From the NCBI RefSeq assembly GCF_020171525.1, contig NZ_JAIVAI010000001.1, positions 1,426,001-1,490,000 on the forward strand: a DNA stretch of 64,000 nt. The letters are read 5' to 3'. The stretch is from Halobacillus yeomjeoni (GTDB lineage: Bacteria > Bacillota > Bacilli > Bacillales > Halobacillaceae). Positions 8,652 to 17,730 of this stretch are shown one piece after another. Under the pieces are notes generated by a model. The model saw only the letters and a list, made by a program, of their open reading frames with translations. It was not told the DNA's origin and searched no databases. Numbering within the stretch: the first letter of the stretch is position 1; the number at the start of each line of letters is the position of its first letter. The position numbers and the translations under genes were made by a program.

Positions 8652-9596
8652 TTATTCTTCAAATGTAGGTTTGTAAAAAGCTCTTTGTTCCATCGGGAAA
8701 ATCTTTTCCGTAAACTCTCCCGGTCCAATCTTATCCAATGCCCGATTCAACATGTTCATTCTCGCATCAAGCATGTCGATGTGATGAAGGACTTCTGCTT
8801 CACGAATCAAAGGAGGCCGCGGACTGCCCCACTCCAGTTTTCCATGATGGCTGAGGACCATATGCTGTAGGGCTGTGACCTCTTCCCCTTCAATCTGTAA
8901 TTGTTCAGCAGTCATACGGATTTCTTCCATCATCAGCGGAATATGTCCAATCAGCTTTCCTTCCATCGTGTAAGATGGCGAAGTTGCATTCGACAATTCA
9001 CGCAGCTTTCCAAGATCATGAAGAATGACACCTGCATAAAGGAGATCCTTATTCAACTCAGGGTATAATTCAATGATCTGCTTCGCCAGGCGCAGCATGG
9101 AAACGATATGATGAGCAAGTCCTGAGACATATTCATGATGATTCCTAACTGCTGCCGGATAGCTTAAGAGCGCTTCTTGATGTTGTTTCACCAGCTGGCG
9201 TGTAATCCGTTGTATCTTTGGATTTTTCATTTCAAAAATAGCTTCTGTGATTTTTTCCATAAGCTCTTCTTTTTCAACTGGAGCTTTTTCAATGAAGTCA
9301 GAAGGAAATACGCCATCAGTTGGCTGAGAAGGTCGAATACTGTGGATTTTCAATTGTGGCTTATTCCTGAATTGACCGACCTCTCCTGAAACTTTGACAA
9401 GTTCTCCCTGCTGAAAAACTTTTTCATCCTCATTACTCGCTTCCCATAGCTTTGCATCAATTTCGCCTGTCTGATCACTCAATAGGAAAGATAAAAACGG
9501 CTTTCCATTGCTTGCGACGCTTTTGGAAACAGTCTTTATCAGTAAGTAGTGATCGAATGTATCTCCAATCTGGTAGTTGGCTATGCCTTTTTTCAA
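8652..9596 (-). CDS. yhaM: 3'-5' exoribonuclease YhaM
   Basis: YhaM is a manganese-dependent 3'-5' exonuclease acting on RNA and single-stranded DNA (314 aa). An N-terminal OB-fold (about residues 8-90) is followed by an HD phosphohydrolase domain with the metal motif HDLGK (His193-Asp194) and downstream LSHHGKLEWGSP. The TTG start at 9596 is chosen because GAGGTGAG sits directly upstream and the protein then begins KKGIANYQIGD, aligning with known YhaM N-termini. The ATG at 9614 lacks a ribosome site. In B. subtilis it follows yhaN; here it is split off by a gbsR-type gene and two repeats. Confidence 0.95.
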   Translation of the reverse strand: MKKGIANYQIGDTFDHYLLIKTVSKSVASNGKPFLSFLLSDQTGEIDAKLWEASNEDEKVFQQGELVKVSGEVGQFRNKPQLKIHSIRPSQPTDGVFPSDFIEKAPVEKEELMEKITEAIFEMKNPKIQRITRQLVKQHQEALLSYPAAVRNHHEYVSGLAHHIVSMLRLAKQIIELYPELNKDLLYAGVILHDLGKLRELSNATSPSYTMEGKLIGHIPLMMEEIRMTAEQLQIEGEEVTALQHMVLSHHGKLEWGSPRPPLIREAEVLHHIDMLDARMNMLNRALDKIGPGEFTEKIFPMEQRAFYKPTFEE

Positions 9597-9680
9597 TAGA
9601 CTCACCTCTGACATTAAAAATAGTAGATTTGCTTTTTTTATCGTCTCTCAATTATATTTACTGTTCATTCCTTTTTGTCA

Positions 9681-9922
9681 GGCTCTGTTATTGCTTGGTG
9701 TTGTTATTACACATGTGAGCTCATATCAGCTCTTTCTGTCCGTGAATTTGTGTGAGGCAGCCTTTTAGAATGACTTCCTTTCCGCGGGGTACCGTGAGCA
9801 CGGAAAGCGGACTGTCTTCCCTGCCGTCCCATGCTCTGAGTAAATAACGGACGGACACCTATCCCCGGGCGGGGGCTATTCAGTAATCCCTTAAAATATC
9901 AACAACAGACTTTAACAGAACC
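9681..9922 (-). mobile_element. MITE-like repeat copy A (242 bp, internally deleted)
   Basis: The ends are GGCTCTGTTA at the left and TTAACAGAACC at the right, imperfect inverted repeats of each other. The interior shares long stretches with copy B (10793-11138), including TTGCTTGGTGTTGTTATT, ACATGTGAGCTCATAT, CCTTTTAGAATGAC and AAAGCGGACTGT. It lacks the central GAGACCCCGG hairpin block, so it looks like a deletion derivative. No target-site duplication is recognisable. Orientation is called minus relative to copy E. Confidence 0.75.
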
Positions 9923-10017
9923 AATAATAGAAACGTATCCCCATTAATTTATTCCCTGAATTACAAGGTAAAAAAACGACGGGTTCTTTAAATTACCATT
10001 TTTTTAGACGGGAACCT

Positions 10018-10088
10018 AAAAAAGCTGTCCCGCACCCTCTATACGTCTATGATACTACGCATAAGAAGGGAGGAACAGCTTTTCGGCC
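10018..10088 (-). terminator. Probable terminator of the second gbsR-type gene
   Basis: On the minus strand AAAAGCTGTTCC and GGGACAGCTTTT form a long imperfect stem ending in T6. The loop is large, which lowers confidence. Confidence 0.5.
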
Positions 10089-10094
10089 AAACAT

Positions 10095-10658
10095 CTATTT
10101 TGGCGGTTTTTTCTGATCGATTTTTGGCACATAGTTGAATATTTCTCCAGACTCGACCACATGGATGAAGTTCAGTAACCAACGATAATAATTTTGAGCA
10201 TATTCCAAACGCTCAATATCCTTATTGATTTTTTCTTTTAAGGAATCATCATCCGTCTCTTCTTTTAAATTCTCCAATTCATGGATGGTTTCATCTGCCT
10301 CTTCAATATTCGTCTCCGTATGATGCCTCCAGCGACTTCCAAACAAAGAAGTAAAGGATTTATACCAATCTTCTTCAGACTTGTACAAATCCTTGCGCAC
10401 TCCTTTTTTAAAAGAAGGCTCAACCATCTTCATGTCTGATAACGCACGCACACCGGTAGACATACTGGTTTTACTCATTTCAAGAGCATCCCGCATGTCA
10501 TCCAAAGTCATAGGATCCTCGGAAAAATAAAGCACCCCGTATAATCTGCCGATGGATGGCGTGACCCCATATAAGCTCATATTTTTTGCTATCACTTGAA
10601 TAAATTGTTCAATCGTTTCTTCGTAATGTTCCCAATCATTTTTCTTCTCTTCAGGCAA
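10095..10658 (-). CDS. gbsR: GbsR-type choline/betaine-responsive transcriptional regulator
   Basis: This is a 187-aa regulator closely resembling GbsR, which represses choline uptake and betaine synthesis genes in Bacillaceae. Conserved features are SLYGVTPSIGRLYGVLYF, the helix-turn-helix with MSKTSMSTGVRAL, the wing KKGVRKDLYK and the C-terminal YYRWLLNFIHVVESGEIF, which belongs to the effector pocket region in GbsR. A TTG start follows GGAGGG. There is no gbsA/gbsB or choline transporter next to it; instead it is bracketed by repeat copies A and B between yhaM and yhaN. Its targets therefore probably lie elsewhere. Confidence 0.88.
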   Translation of the reverse strand: MPEEKKNDWEHYEETIEQFIQVIAKNMSLYGVTPSIGRLYGVLYFSEDPMTLDDMRDALEMSKTSMSTGVRALSDMKMVEPSFKKGVRKDLYKSEEDWYKSFTSLFGSRWRHHTETNIEEADETIHELENLKEETDDDSLKEKINKDIERLEYAQNYYRWLLNFIHVVESGEIFNYVPKIDQKKPPK

Positions 10659-10698
10659 TGGAAACCCTCCAATTGCTTTATCATCAAATAATCTTAAA

Positions 10699-10718
10699 AC
10701 ATTTTACCATTAAAATGT
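10699..10718. promoter_or_regulatory. Inverted repeat upstream of gbsR
   Basis: ACATTTTA and TAAAATGT are separated by CCAT, about 40 bp upstream of the TTG start. It could be an autoregulatory operator or simply an AT-rich promoter element. It does not match the 20-bp palindrome near opuA. Confidence 0.35.
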
Positions 10719-10792
10719 CTGTTTTGCGAATCCTCTCTTAAACTCTGTTCCCTGCAAACCTGCATCTACCGAGAGATGTGTATTTATTATTT

Positions 10793-11138
10793 GGCTCTTT
10801 TATTGCTTGGTGTTGTTATTTCACATGTGAGCTCATATTCACACTTTCTGTCCTGAAATTTGTATGAGGCGGCCTTTTAGAATGACTCCCTTTCCGTGGG
10901 GGACCGTTACACCAACTACGAACGGAATGTTAGGGGAAACAGGTAGACTCCTGCAGGAAAGGGAATAAGGTGAGACCCCGGAGAACGAAGTTCGAGGAGA
11001 CTAAAGCGTCCCCCGCGGAAAGCGGACTGTTTTTCCCTGATATCCCATGCTCAGAGTAAATAAAGGACTGCACACCTAATCCCAGACAGGGAATATTCAG
11101 TAATTGTTTAAAATATCAACACAGACTCTAACAGAGCC
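10793..11138 (-). mobile_element. MITE-like repeat copy B (346 bp) with perfect 8-bp target duplication
   Basis: The element begins GGCTCTTTTA and ends TCTAACAGAGCC. It is flanked on both sides by TATTATTT, a perfect 8-bp target-site duplication. The interior is the most complete copy in the window and contains the hairpin block AGACTCCTGCAGG, GGTGAGACCCCGG, GAACGAAGTTC and CCGCGGAAAGCGG. No ORF of transposase character exists, so it would need a transposase supplied in trans. Confidence 0.88.
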
Positions 11139-11154
11139 TATTATTTAGGTGAAT

Positions 11155-14067
11155 TCAACGAGACAAAAGAATGGAATGTGCATCAGAGAATTCATCGACC
11201 AGCTCGTTTCTGAAACTGAAAAGAATGATTTGGTGATGACGGGATAACTCTCCAATAAGCTCATACATTTCTTTCAGACGATAACGATCAAAATGTACAA
11301 AGGCATCATCGATGATAAAAGGGAGATTCATTTGATCAGCCATCGTTTCACCTAAAGCGAATCGGAAGGATACATACAATTGATCCTTTGTCCCTCTGGA
11401 AAGCTCCTCGGTATAAAAAATCCGTCCTCTTTCATCCTCGACCGACACCCCCGCGTTTTCACCACTAAAGTGAATTCGTTGATATCGATCGAGGGTCAAC
11501 TTTTTAAAGTTGTATTCTGCTTTCTCTATGACTGCCGGTAAGTAAAGACGTTTGTATTGTTCCTTCGTCTTTTTAAGAATCTCTCTGGCCACTTGATATT
11601 TGGCCCATTCCTTCGCTTCTTCCTTCAGCATGGACTTTTCCATTTCATATCGATGAATCAGCTCCGAATGCTGTTCTGATTTTTCCAATTGATCGATTAC
11701 CGTCTTTATGTCTGATAATCTTTGCTGGTATTCACGAAGTCTTTTCTCTGTCTGGTCGATCTCCCCCTGTAAAGAGGCTGACTCCATCCGTACAGCTGAT
11801 TCGTCCGGGACCTTCTCCCAGACCGAAAAGAATTCTTGTTCATCTCTGGATAAAAGGCTCTTCACCTGCTGCTGCAATTGTTTCGACATCTCGAGCGTTT
11901 GCTGATATTCTTCATAACTTTGAAGTTTCCGGTAAAATTCCTCCTCAGAATCCACCCCTGCCATAGCAAATAGTTGTTTTCGCTTCTCTTCATACGGATG
12001 GATTTGCAGCAGGACATCATTCAACTTTTCTTCATGATTTTTCAATTGCAGAGAAAGACGCTCCATTTGTTCAGCTTTATTATTCTGTTCTGTCCACCAT
12101 TCTATGAGTTGTTTCCAACATTCATCGGCTGATTCCTCAGTTTTCCCCCTGCCGAAGTGCTGACAGAACTGAGTTAATTCATCCTCCATCTTATGCATTT
12201 TGAATTCATAATCCTTGATTTCTGCATTCAAATGTAAGTATTCTTCATTTCTCTGCTGTGCTTGGATCAATAAATGATATAACTCTGTCCAATGTCTGAC
12301 AGGCAGAGAAGCGAGAAAAGGATAATGGCTTACCTGCTCCTCTAGCCTTGCTTCCAACCTGCGACGTCGTTGAGATAAATTCCTTCTCTTTTCTTCGAGG
12401 CGTATCTCCTCCTGCCGCCAATACTTCCTTTGATCTTTCATATGATTAAGATGTGACTTTTCATTTTCATATTTCTGCACCATTCTTCTGGCATCCTCTA
12501 AACTCTTTTCTGCAGGAACTTGGGTTACATTTTGTTTTTGCACATCAGGCAACCCTTTGATTTTTCGATGTTTTTGAAATGCCCAATATGCGGCTCCCAC
12601 TCCAATAAGAGTCGCTAAATAGCCAAGACTCGGATTCGATGAAAACCAGGCCATCCCCCATCCAGCTCCTATCAATACTACTGTGAACACCAGCCATTGA
12701 TTTCTTTGTTGCTTGAGTTCCAGAGCATTTTGCGGACGCCCGGAAGCTGCCATTTCATATGCATGGTCGATTTGGTTTGTGTAGGTCCGCAGCTCTGAGT
12801 CACTAATCATTTCTTTTTGAGCAGTGTCCAACCGTTCTTCCAATTTCATGATCTCATTATCAGCTTCAGACTCTTGCTCTATCAATCGTTGTTCCTCTTG
12901 CTCTGTTTCTTTTTTCTCCTCCCTCAACTCTCTCCATGTCTCTTCTATGTAAAAAGGAAAGGGGTATTCTTGTAACTCTTCTTCATCAATCGGTATACTC
13001 ATCTTTTTAATATCTTGATCCAGTTGGTGATAGATGTCTTGAGCACGGGCTTTCAACTGTTCAAGGGTATGCTTTGCTTTATCAAAGGAATCCTTTCGAT
13101 CCAATAAAGATTGCGCTTGATTCAAAAGCTCTTCATCAGTTTTATGACTCTCAAACCTGGATAACTCTTGTTCAATCTCTCTTTTATTCATAGTCAACTG
13201 ATGTTTCTCACTCTCAAGGGGCAAAAGTCGATCTTTCAAATTCTGATACCTTTCCCTTCCTTCAGGAGGAAAATCAGAAGTGGATTCTACCTCTCCAAGC
13301 TTTGCTTTCGCTTGGTGGTACTCAGAAATCACTGATATTGATTTCAACAATTGCTCATAGCTGAACCAGAGTCTTTGACTTTCTTTCAACTTATCTTCCA
13401 TTTGAGTGATTTCTGCTATGCAGCCTTCTTTGGAATCCAAAAGGGTCTGATAGTTGTATTCATTCTTCTCTGCAGTATTCTTATCTCTGTTCGTTTTTTC
13501 AACTTCATTTAATCGCTGATTGATTTTAGGATTTTTTCCTTTAGGTTTGAATCGGTCATTGATTTGTTTCTCCAGCCAATTTTCCGTTTCATAGATCCGA
13601 TCAGAGCCTGTCATCCCTATGCTCATCAATGCTTCTCCTAAATGGTGACCAGAGAGCTGCTGTATTTCCATCAAATCTTCGGCACTGAAGCTGAAAATAG
13701 ACTGATACACTTCCCGGCTTGTTCCTTTCAGTAAATGACTAAGCCAACCCTCATCCATGACTTCACCGTTCTCCGACTGACAAACCGCTTTTCCGTTATT
13801 CCGATTATCAATCCTCTCAATAGTCAAACGTCCGTACTCAGAAGTCGATACAATCAAACGCCCCCCTAAACTCCCACCGGATTTAGGCAAGTAAAGGTCC
13901 CGCTTTTTTGATGGTAATCCAAATAGAATATAGAGGATGAACTGACGGAGTGTAGACTTTCCAGCTTCATTTTCACCAGTAATGACATTAATATTTTCTT
14001 CTTCAACGTGGATGGTATGATCTTTCCACTTCCCAAAACCATAGATATTCATCTCAATAATCTTCAT
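11155..14067 (-). CDS. yhaN: SbcC/Rad50-like ATPase YhaN
   Basis: This is a large AAA-type DNA repair ATPase (970 aa) that pairs with the nuclease YhaO. The N-terminal Walker A motif GENEAGKST is at about residues 31-39. Long coiled-coil arms follow, interrupted by a hydrophobic hairpin near residues 450-490 (VFTVVLIGAGWGMAWF, then a second segment), which is typical of YhaN and suggests membrane association. The C-terminus has the signature LSRGTKDQLY and Walker B PFIIDDAFVHFD. Its start overlaps the yhaO stop by 4 bp (ATGA), indicating translational coupling. Copy B of the repeat begins immediately downstream. Confidence 0.93.
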   Translation of the reverse strand: MKIIEMNIYGFGKWKDHTIHVEEENINVITGENEAGKSTLRQFILYILFGLPSKKRDLYLPKSGGSLGGRLIVSTSEYGRLTIERIDNRNNGKAVCQSENGEVMDEGWLSHLLKGTSREVYQSIFSFSAEDLMEIQQLSGHHLGEALMSIGMTGSDRIYETENWLEKQINDRFKPKGKNPKINQRLNEVEKTNRDKNTAEKNEYNYQTLLDSKEGCIAEITQMEDKLKESQRLWFSYEQLLKSISVISEYHQAKAKLGEVESTSDFPPEGRERYQNLKDRLLPLESEKHQLTMNKREIEQELSRFESHKTDEELLNQAQSLLDRKDSFDKAKHTLEQLKARAQDIYHQLDQDIKKMSIPIDEEELQEYPFPFYIEETWRELREEKKETEQEEQRLIEQESEADNEIMKLEERLDTAQKEMISDSELRTYTNQIDHAYEMAASGRPQNALELKQQRNQWLVFTVVLIGAGWGMAWFSSNPSLGYLATLIGVGAAYWAFQKHRKIKGLPDVQKQNVTQVPAEKSLEDARRMVQKYENEKSHLNHMKDQRKYWRQEEIRLEEKRRNLSQRRRRLEARLEEQVSHYPFLASLPVRHWTELYHLLIQAQQRNEEYLHLNAEIKDYEFKMHKMEDELTQFCQHFGRGKTEESADECWKQLIEWWTEQNNKAEQMERLSLQLKNHEEKLNDVLLQIHPYEEKRKQLFAMAGVDSEEEFYRKLQSYEEYQQTLEMSKQLQQQVKSLLSRDEQEFFSVWEKVPDESAVRMESASLQGEIDQTEKRLREYQQRLSDIKTVIDQLEKSEQHSELIHRYEMEKSMLKEEAKEWAKYQVAREILKKTKEQYKRLYLPAVIEKAEYNFKKLTLDRYQRIHFSGENAGVSVEDERGRIFYTEELSRGTKDQLYVSFRFALGETMADQMNLPFIIDDAFVHFDRYRLKEMYELIGELSRHHQIILFSFRNELVDEFSDAHSILLSR

Positions 14068-15314
14068 GAATGATTATCCTCTCTCATCAATAGCTGTTCA
14101 ATCGCGACCCGTTTCGCATCTTCTTTTACTTCTTTCATCTCTTCTTTCGTAAGGACAGATAAGTATTTAGATGCTTTTCTATGTTGAAATAAAGGGGAAA
14201 TCCATTCTTCTATTTCTTCTTCGGTGACTTCATCGGCTCCTTTGACTAATTCTCCGGCAAAGTGCTGGCTTCGGATCAATTCCTCTTCATCCCAGACAGG
14301 CTGCTCTGAAATCATTACTCGGTCTATCCAAATCCATTCTTCTTCAAAATTTTCACCTTCATTGACGATCTCGACCCATTCTTCAAGAATGCCTTCACTA
14401 TCCCATTTGTTCAAAATCCCAGAAGATGAAACGAGTTCAACACTCAGTACCACAGAAGAATTCGTATGACTGATTTGCTGCTTTGCATTCTCAAAAATGG
14501 ATTCCAAATCTTTGGGGGAGGATACTCCTTCGCAGGAAACCGTGACTTCTTCATAAACAAAACTTTGAAGTGGGAGAAAAGTGAGGTTCCATTCCTCACC
14601 ATTATGTTCGACCAGGTAACACCCTTTTTCCCCCGACTCTTTTCTCGAACGGCCCTGAATGTTCCCTGGATATACAACCGGTGGAAGATGGGACAATGTT
14701 TGACGTTGGTGAATATGTCCGAGTGCCCAGTAATCCATGTTCCGCTCATATAATTCCTCCATCTTAAAAGGAGCATAAACATCATGGTCCGTGTTCGTCT
14801 CCAAACTTCCATGAAGAAGAGCGATATGAAACATTGGATCTTCTTCTTTTCGATACTCTTGTACTTTTCGCTCACGCACTGCCCGATTTTCAAAGCTGAA
14901 CCCATATAAATTGGCTTTATGTATGCCACCTTTCCAATATGAAAACCGCTCAACCTCTTCGGTCTGGAATACATGTACATTCTCCGGGTAATCAATCGGA
15001 TACCTGTTCCCTTTGACATAATCATGATTTCCGTGACTCACATAGACAGGAATCCCTTTTTTACATAACTTTTTAAAACCATCCCTCAAGTGAACCTGAG
15101 CTTTTAAACTTCTTATGGATTCATTAAAGAGATCCCCGACAATCAATACGAAGTCCACATCGTAATACAAAGCCTGATCGATTAACCGGTCGAAAGCTTC
15201 AAAGGTACTTGACCTCATCTGCTTTAGCAGGCGTTCCGGTAAATGGCTTTTACTTTTGAATAAGCTGTCCAAGTGTAAATCTGCGCTATGGATGAAACGC
15301 AAGGTGTCTCCCAT
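14064..15314 (-). CDS. yhaO: SbcD-like metallophosphoesterase YhaO
   Basis: This is the nuclease subunit partner of YhaN (416 aa). The calcineurin-like phosphoesterase motifs are in order: HSADLHLD, GDLFNE, HGNHDY, HGS and ALGHIHQRQ. The ATG at 15314 is preferred because the domain begins at once (MGDTLRFIHSADLH) and GGATGGAG lies upstream; earlier in-frame starts up to 15404 would extend into the promoter and LexA-like box. It forms an operon with yhaN. The C-terminal 130 residues are acidic and family-specific. Confidence 0.93.
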   Translation of the reverse strand: MGDTLRFIHSADLHLDSLFKSKSHLPERLLKQMRSSTFEAFDRLIDQALYYDVDFVLIVGDLFNESIRSLKAQVHLRDGFKKLCKKGIPVYVSHGNHDYVKGNRYPIDYPENVHVFQTEEVERFSYWKGGIHKANLYGFSFENRAVRERKVQEYRKEEDPMFHIALLHGSLETNTDHDVYAPFKMEELYERNMDYWALGHIHQRQTLSHLPPVVYPGNIQGRSRKESGEKGCYLVEHNGEEWNLTFLPLQSFVYEEVTVSCEGVSSPKDLESIFENAKQQISHTNSSVVLSVELVSSSGILNKWDSEGILEEWVEIVNEGENFEEEWIWIDRVMISEQPVWDEEELIRSQHFAGELVKGADEVTEEEIEEWISPLFQHRKASKYLSVLTKEEMKEVKEDAKRVAIEQLLMREDNHS

Positions 15315-15365
15315 GATTACATGCTCCATTCTTTCCTTTTTCTTCATTTTATCAAAGCTCCATAA

Positions 15366-15379
15366 CGAATGCACGTTCG
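15366..15379 (-). promoter_or_regulatory. LexA (SOS) box-like operator upstream of yhaO-yhaN
   Basis: On the minus strand CGAACGTGCATTCG matches 12 of 14 positions of the Bacillus LexA consensus (CGAAC-N4-GTTYC type). It lies just upstream of TGATAAAAT, an extended -10-like sequence about 30 bp before the yhaO start. From memory, yhaO is in the B. subtilis SOS regulon, which agrees with the site. Confidence 0.6.
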
Positions 15380-15390
15380 CTTTTACACAC

Positions 15391-15420
15391 AAAAAAACCC
15401 CCATCTATAAAAGATGGAGA
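15391..15420 (-). terminator. Terminator of the yhaQ-yhaP operon
   Basis: On the minus strand CTCCATC / GATGGGGG form a short stem with loop TTTTATA, followed by T7. Confidence 0.7.
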
Positions 15421-15445
15421 GAAATATAATTGTAAGATAAGCATA

Positions 15446-16699
15446 TCATCCTTCTTTTTTAGATAGCTGCAGAGCGGTTTTCATATCTTTCAACGAGGAG
15501 GACTTTCCATACATCAGTACGCCTCCACGATAAATTCTGGCCCCGAGCAACCCCAATCCGATCACCGATGCTGATAGCATGAACAGGGATAGAACAATCT
15601 CCCACAAAGGGACATCCAGCATACCTACACGTAAAAACATGATCAATGGCGTGAAGAAAGGGAAGTAAGAACTGATAGTAATAAACTTAGCATCAGGAGA
15701 ATTCAATCCAAACATAGCTATAAGAAAAGCAGCCACCACCATCATCATCATCGGGGCAACGATTTGCTGTGCATCTTCCAGTCTGCTGACCAGCGAACCG
15801 AGCGTTGCTGCAAGAGTTGCATACAGTAAGTACCCCAGTAAAAAGAAGACGACAGCATACACGACCGTGCTCCCCTGTATATCAAGCAAACCGAATGACT
15901 CCAATAACGAACCATCACTAGAATCTCTGCTCTGCTGGATTCCAAAATAACCAGCTATAAGAAAAATCGAAAATTGAGTCAATCCCAAAAGAGCAATCCC
16001 TATGATTTTCGCAAACATTTGTGAAACTGGAGATACACTCGATATTAAAATTTCCATGACTCGACTCGATTTTTCAGTCGCTACTTCTGTCGAAATCATA
16101 TTTCCATACATCATAACGGAAAAGTACATTAAAAACAGCATGATATAGACAAGTCCACGCGTTTGATCCAGTTCCTCAGCTGATTTCGCGTTCTCTTCCA
16201 AAGCTACGAGTTGAAAAGAAACAGGAGAGGAAATCTGCTGTATAACGGATGCGTCGATATTTGAACGTTCCGTAACCGTGACCGCCTTCACTTGCTGAAG
16301 AGCTTGTTGTATAGGTCTGCTTTCTTCTGTGCTGGCAATCTGTTCAGCATAATACGTTCCTTCAGGAAGGCCTTCTTCTCCTTCTTCCAGTTGGACGACC
16401 GAATGAAAACCACCCTTCTTAACCTCTTCCTTTGCCTCTTCCAAACCGCCGGAAAACATCTGTAATGACAGCTCATCCTCGGTCGCTAAGTTCTGTTTCA
16501 AAGCTGAAAACCATTGCTCTTGATCAGTAAGTACAGCAACCGTTTTTCCATCATCCTCACCGGTGAATGCATCAATGATCGACTGCAAATTGGATAAAGT
16601 GAAAATGAGAGCTATTGTAATCAGGGTAGTGATGAGGAATGATTTTGACTTCACTCGATTTTTATATGTATGCCCCATCATGACAAAAAATTTACTCAT
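15446..16699 (-). CDS. yhaP: ABC-2 type exporter permease YhaP
   Basis: This is the membrane subunit of a NatAB-like exporter (417 aa). One N-terminal helix (residues 21-38) is followed by an extracytoplasmic domain of about 140 residues and five further helices, the ABC-2 NatB-type arrangement. The ATG at 16699 (MSKFFVMMGHTYKNRVKSK) matches YhaP N-termini and overlaps the yhaQ stop by 8 bp; the upstream start at 16732 is not needed. NatAB relatives extrude sodium. A Na+ substrate would suit a halotolerant host but is not shown by sequence. Confidence 0.88.
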   Translation of the reverse strand: MSKFFVMMGHTYKNRVKSKSFLITTLITIALIFTLSNLQSIIDAFTGEDDGKTVAVLTDQEQWFSALKQNLATEDELSLQMFSGGLEEAKEEVKKGGFHSVVQLEEGEEGLPEGTYYAEQIASTEESRPIQQALQQVKAVTVTERSNIDASVIQQISSPVSFQLVALEENAKSAEELDQTRGLVYIMLFLMYFSVMMYGNMISTEVATEKSSRVMEILISSVSPVSQMFAKIIGIALLGLTQFSIFLIAGYFGIQQSRDSSDGSLLESFGLLDIQGSTVVYAVVFFLLGYLLYATLAATLGSLVSRLEDAQQIVAPMMMMVVAAFLIAMFGLNSPDAKFITISSYFPFFTPLIMFLRVGMLDVPLWEIVLSLFMLSASVIGLGLLGARIYRGGVLMYGKSSSLKDMKTALQLSKKEG

Positions 16700-17591
16700 A
16701 GGAAGCCCCCACTTTCTCGATGAAAATATCATTCAAGGTCGGTTCCTCGAGGTCGAATGTACGGATAAACCCTTTATCTCCCAGCGCACTAAAAACGGTT
16801 TGGGACACTTCTTCATTCATGACCTGCAGTTCACACCCGCCAGGCATTGATTTATATTTATTCACCCCAGGGAGGTCTTCCAAAAAGTTCGTTTCAAAGT
16901 CAGCGCGGACCTTTATATTTTTCTTTCCAAAAGAACGTTTGATATCACTTAGATGTCCACCCACGACCGGACTGCCATGATGAAGAATACAGACGTTTTC
17001 ACACAACTCTTCAACATGTTCCATCCGGTGGGAAGAGAAGACTATGGATGTTCCCCTTTCCTTAAGTTCAACCACTGCTTCTTTAAGCATCTCTACATTG
17101 ACAGGGTCCAGTCCAGAAAAAGGCTCGTCTAAAATAAGCAGCTTCGGTTTGTGGATGACAGCAGAAATAAATTGTATTTTTTGCTGATTTCCTTTTGATA
17201 ACTCCTCTACTTTTTTATTTTTATATTCTGGGACTTTGAACTTTTCCAGCCAATCATTCATCTCTTTCAACGCATCCGACTTGGACATCCCACGGAGTTT
17301 CGCTAAATAAATAAGCTGCTCCTGGACTTTCAGCTTTGGATACAATCCTCTTTCCTCAGGTAAATAACCGATCAAATGACTTTGACCATACCCCACTTCG
17401 CCCCCGTTCCATGAAATTTCTCCTTCTGTCTGATCGATCAAACCTAAAATCATACGAAAGGTCGTCGTTTTTCCTGCTCCATTCGCTCCTAAAAACCCGA
17501 AAATCTGCTTCTCGGGAATTTCCAATGATAATTGATCAACTGCCGTAAATGAATTGAACTTTTTCGTTACGTTCCTTAGACGTAATGTCAT
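16692..17591 (-). CDS. yhaQ: ABC exporter ATPase YhaQ
   Basis: This is the ATPase subunit partnering YhaP (299 aa). Walker A is GANGAGKTT, the signature is LSKGNQQK and Walker B is LLILDEPFSGLDP, followed by the switch SSHRMEHVEE. The C-terminal regulatory region (after residue 215) resembles that of NatA-type ATPases. The ATG at 17591 follows GGAGAG and gives MTLRLRNVTKKF, matching the family start. It is the first gene of yhaQ-yhaP. Confidence 0.92.
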   Translation of the reverse strand: MTLRLRNVTKKFNSFTAVDQLSLEIPEKQIFGFLGANGAGKTTTFRMILGLIDQTEGEISWNGGEVGYGQSHLIGYLPEERGLYPKLKVQEQLIYLAKLRGMSKSDALKEMNDWLEKFKVPEYKNKKVEELSKGNQQKIQFISAVIHKPKLLILDEPFSGLDPVNVEMLKEAVVELKERGTSIVFSSHRMEHVEELCENVCILHHGSPVVGGHLSDIKRSFGKKNIKVRADFETNFLEDLPGVNKYKSMPGGCELQVMNEEVSQTVFSALGDKGFIRTFDLEEPTLNDIFIEKVGASYE

Positions 17592-17730
17592 AAGATCTCT
17601 CCTCTCTTCTCTAAATACGCAGACCGTGAAAAAATGTTTCATTTTTTTGATAAATTTTAAATATAGGCAGGAATTTCAATCTTCCATCCCAAAATTAAAT
17701 AAATGAACACCTATTCAGGGAGGGGCATCA

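Noticed and set aside
9452-9768. Two plus-strand ORFs antisense to yhaM and across its promoter
   Set aside because: They run from inside yhaM into repeat copy A with no start signals.
9681-11138. Composite transposon made of repeats A and B carrying gbsR
   Set aside because: Outer flanks do not form a shared duplication; copy B has its own private 8-bp duplication, so the insertions look independent.
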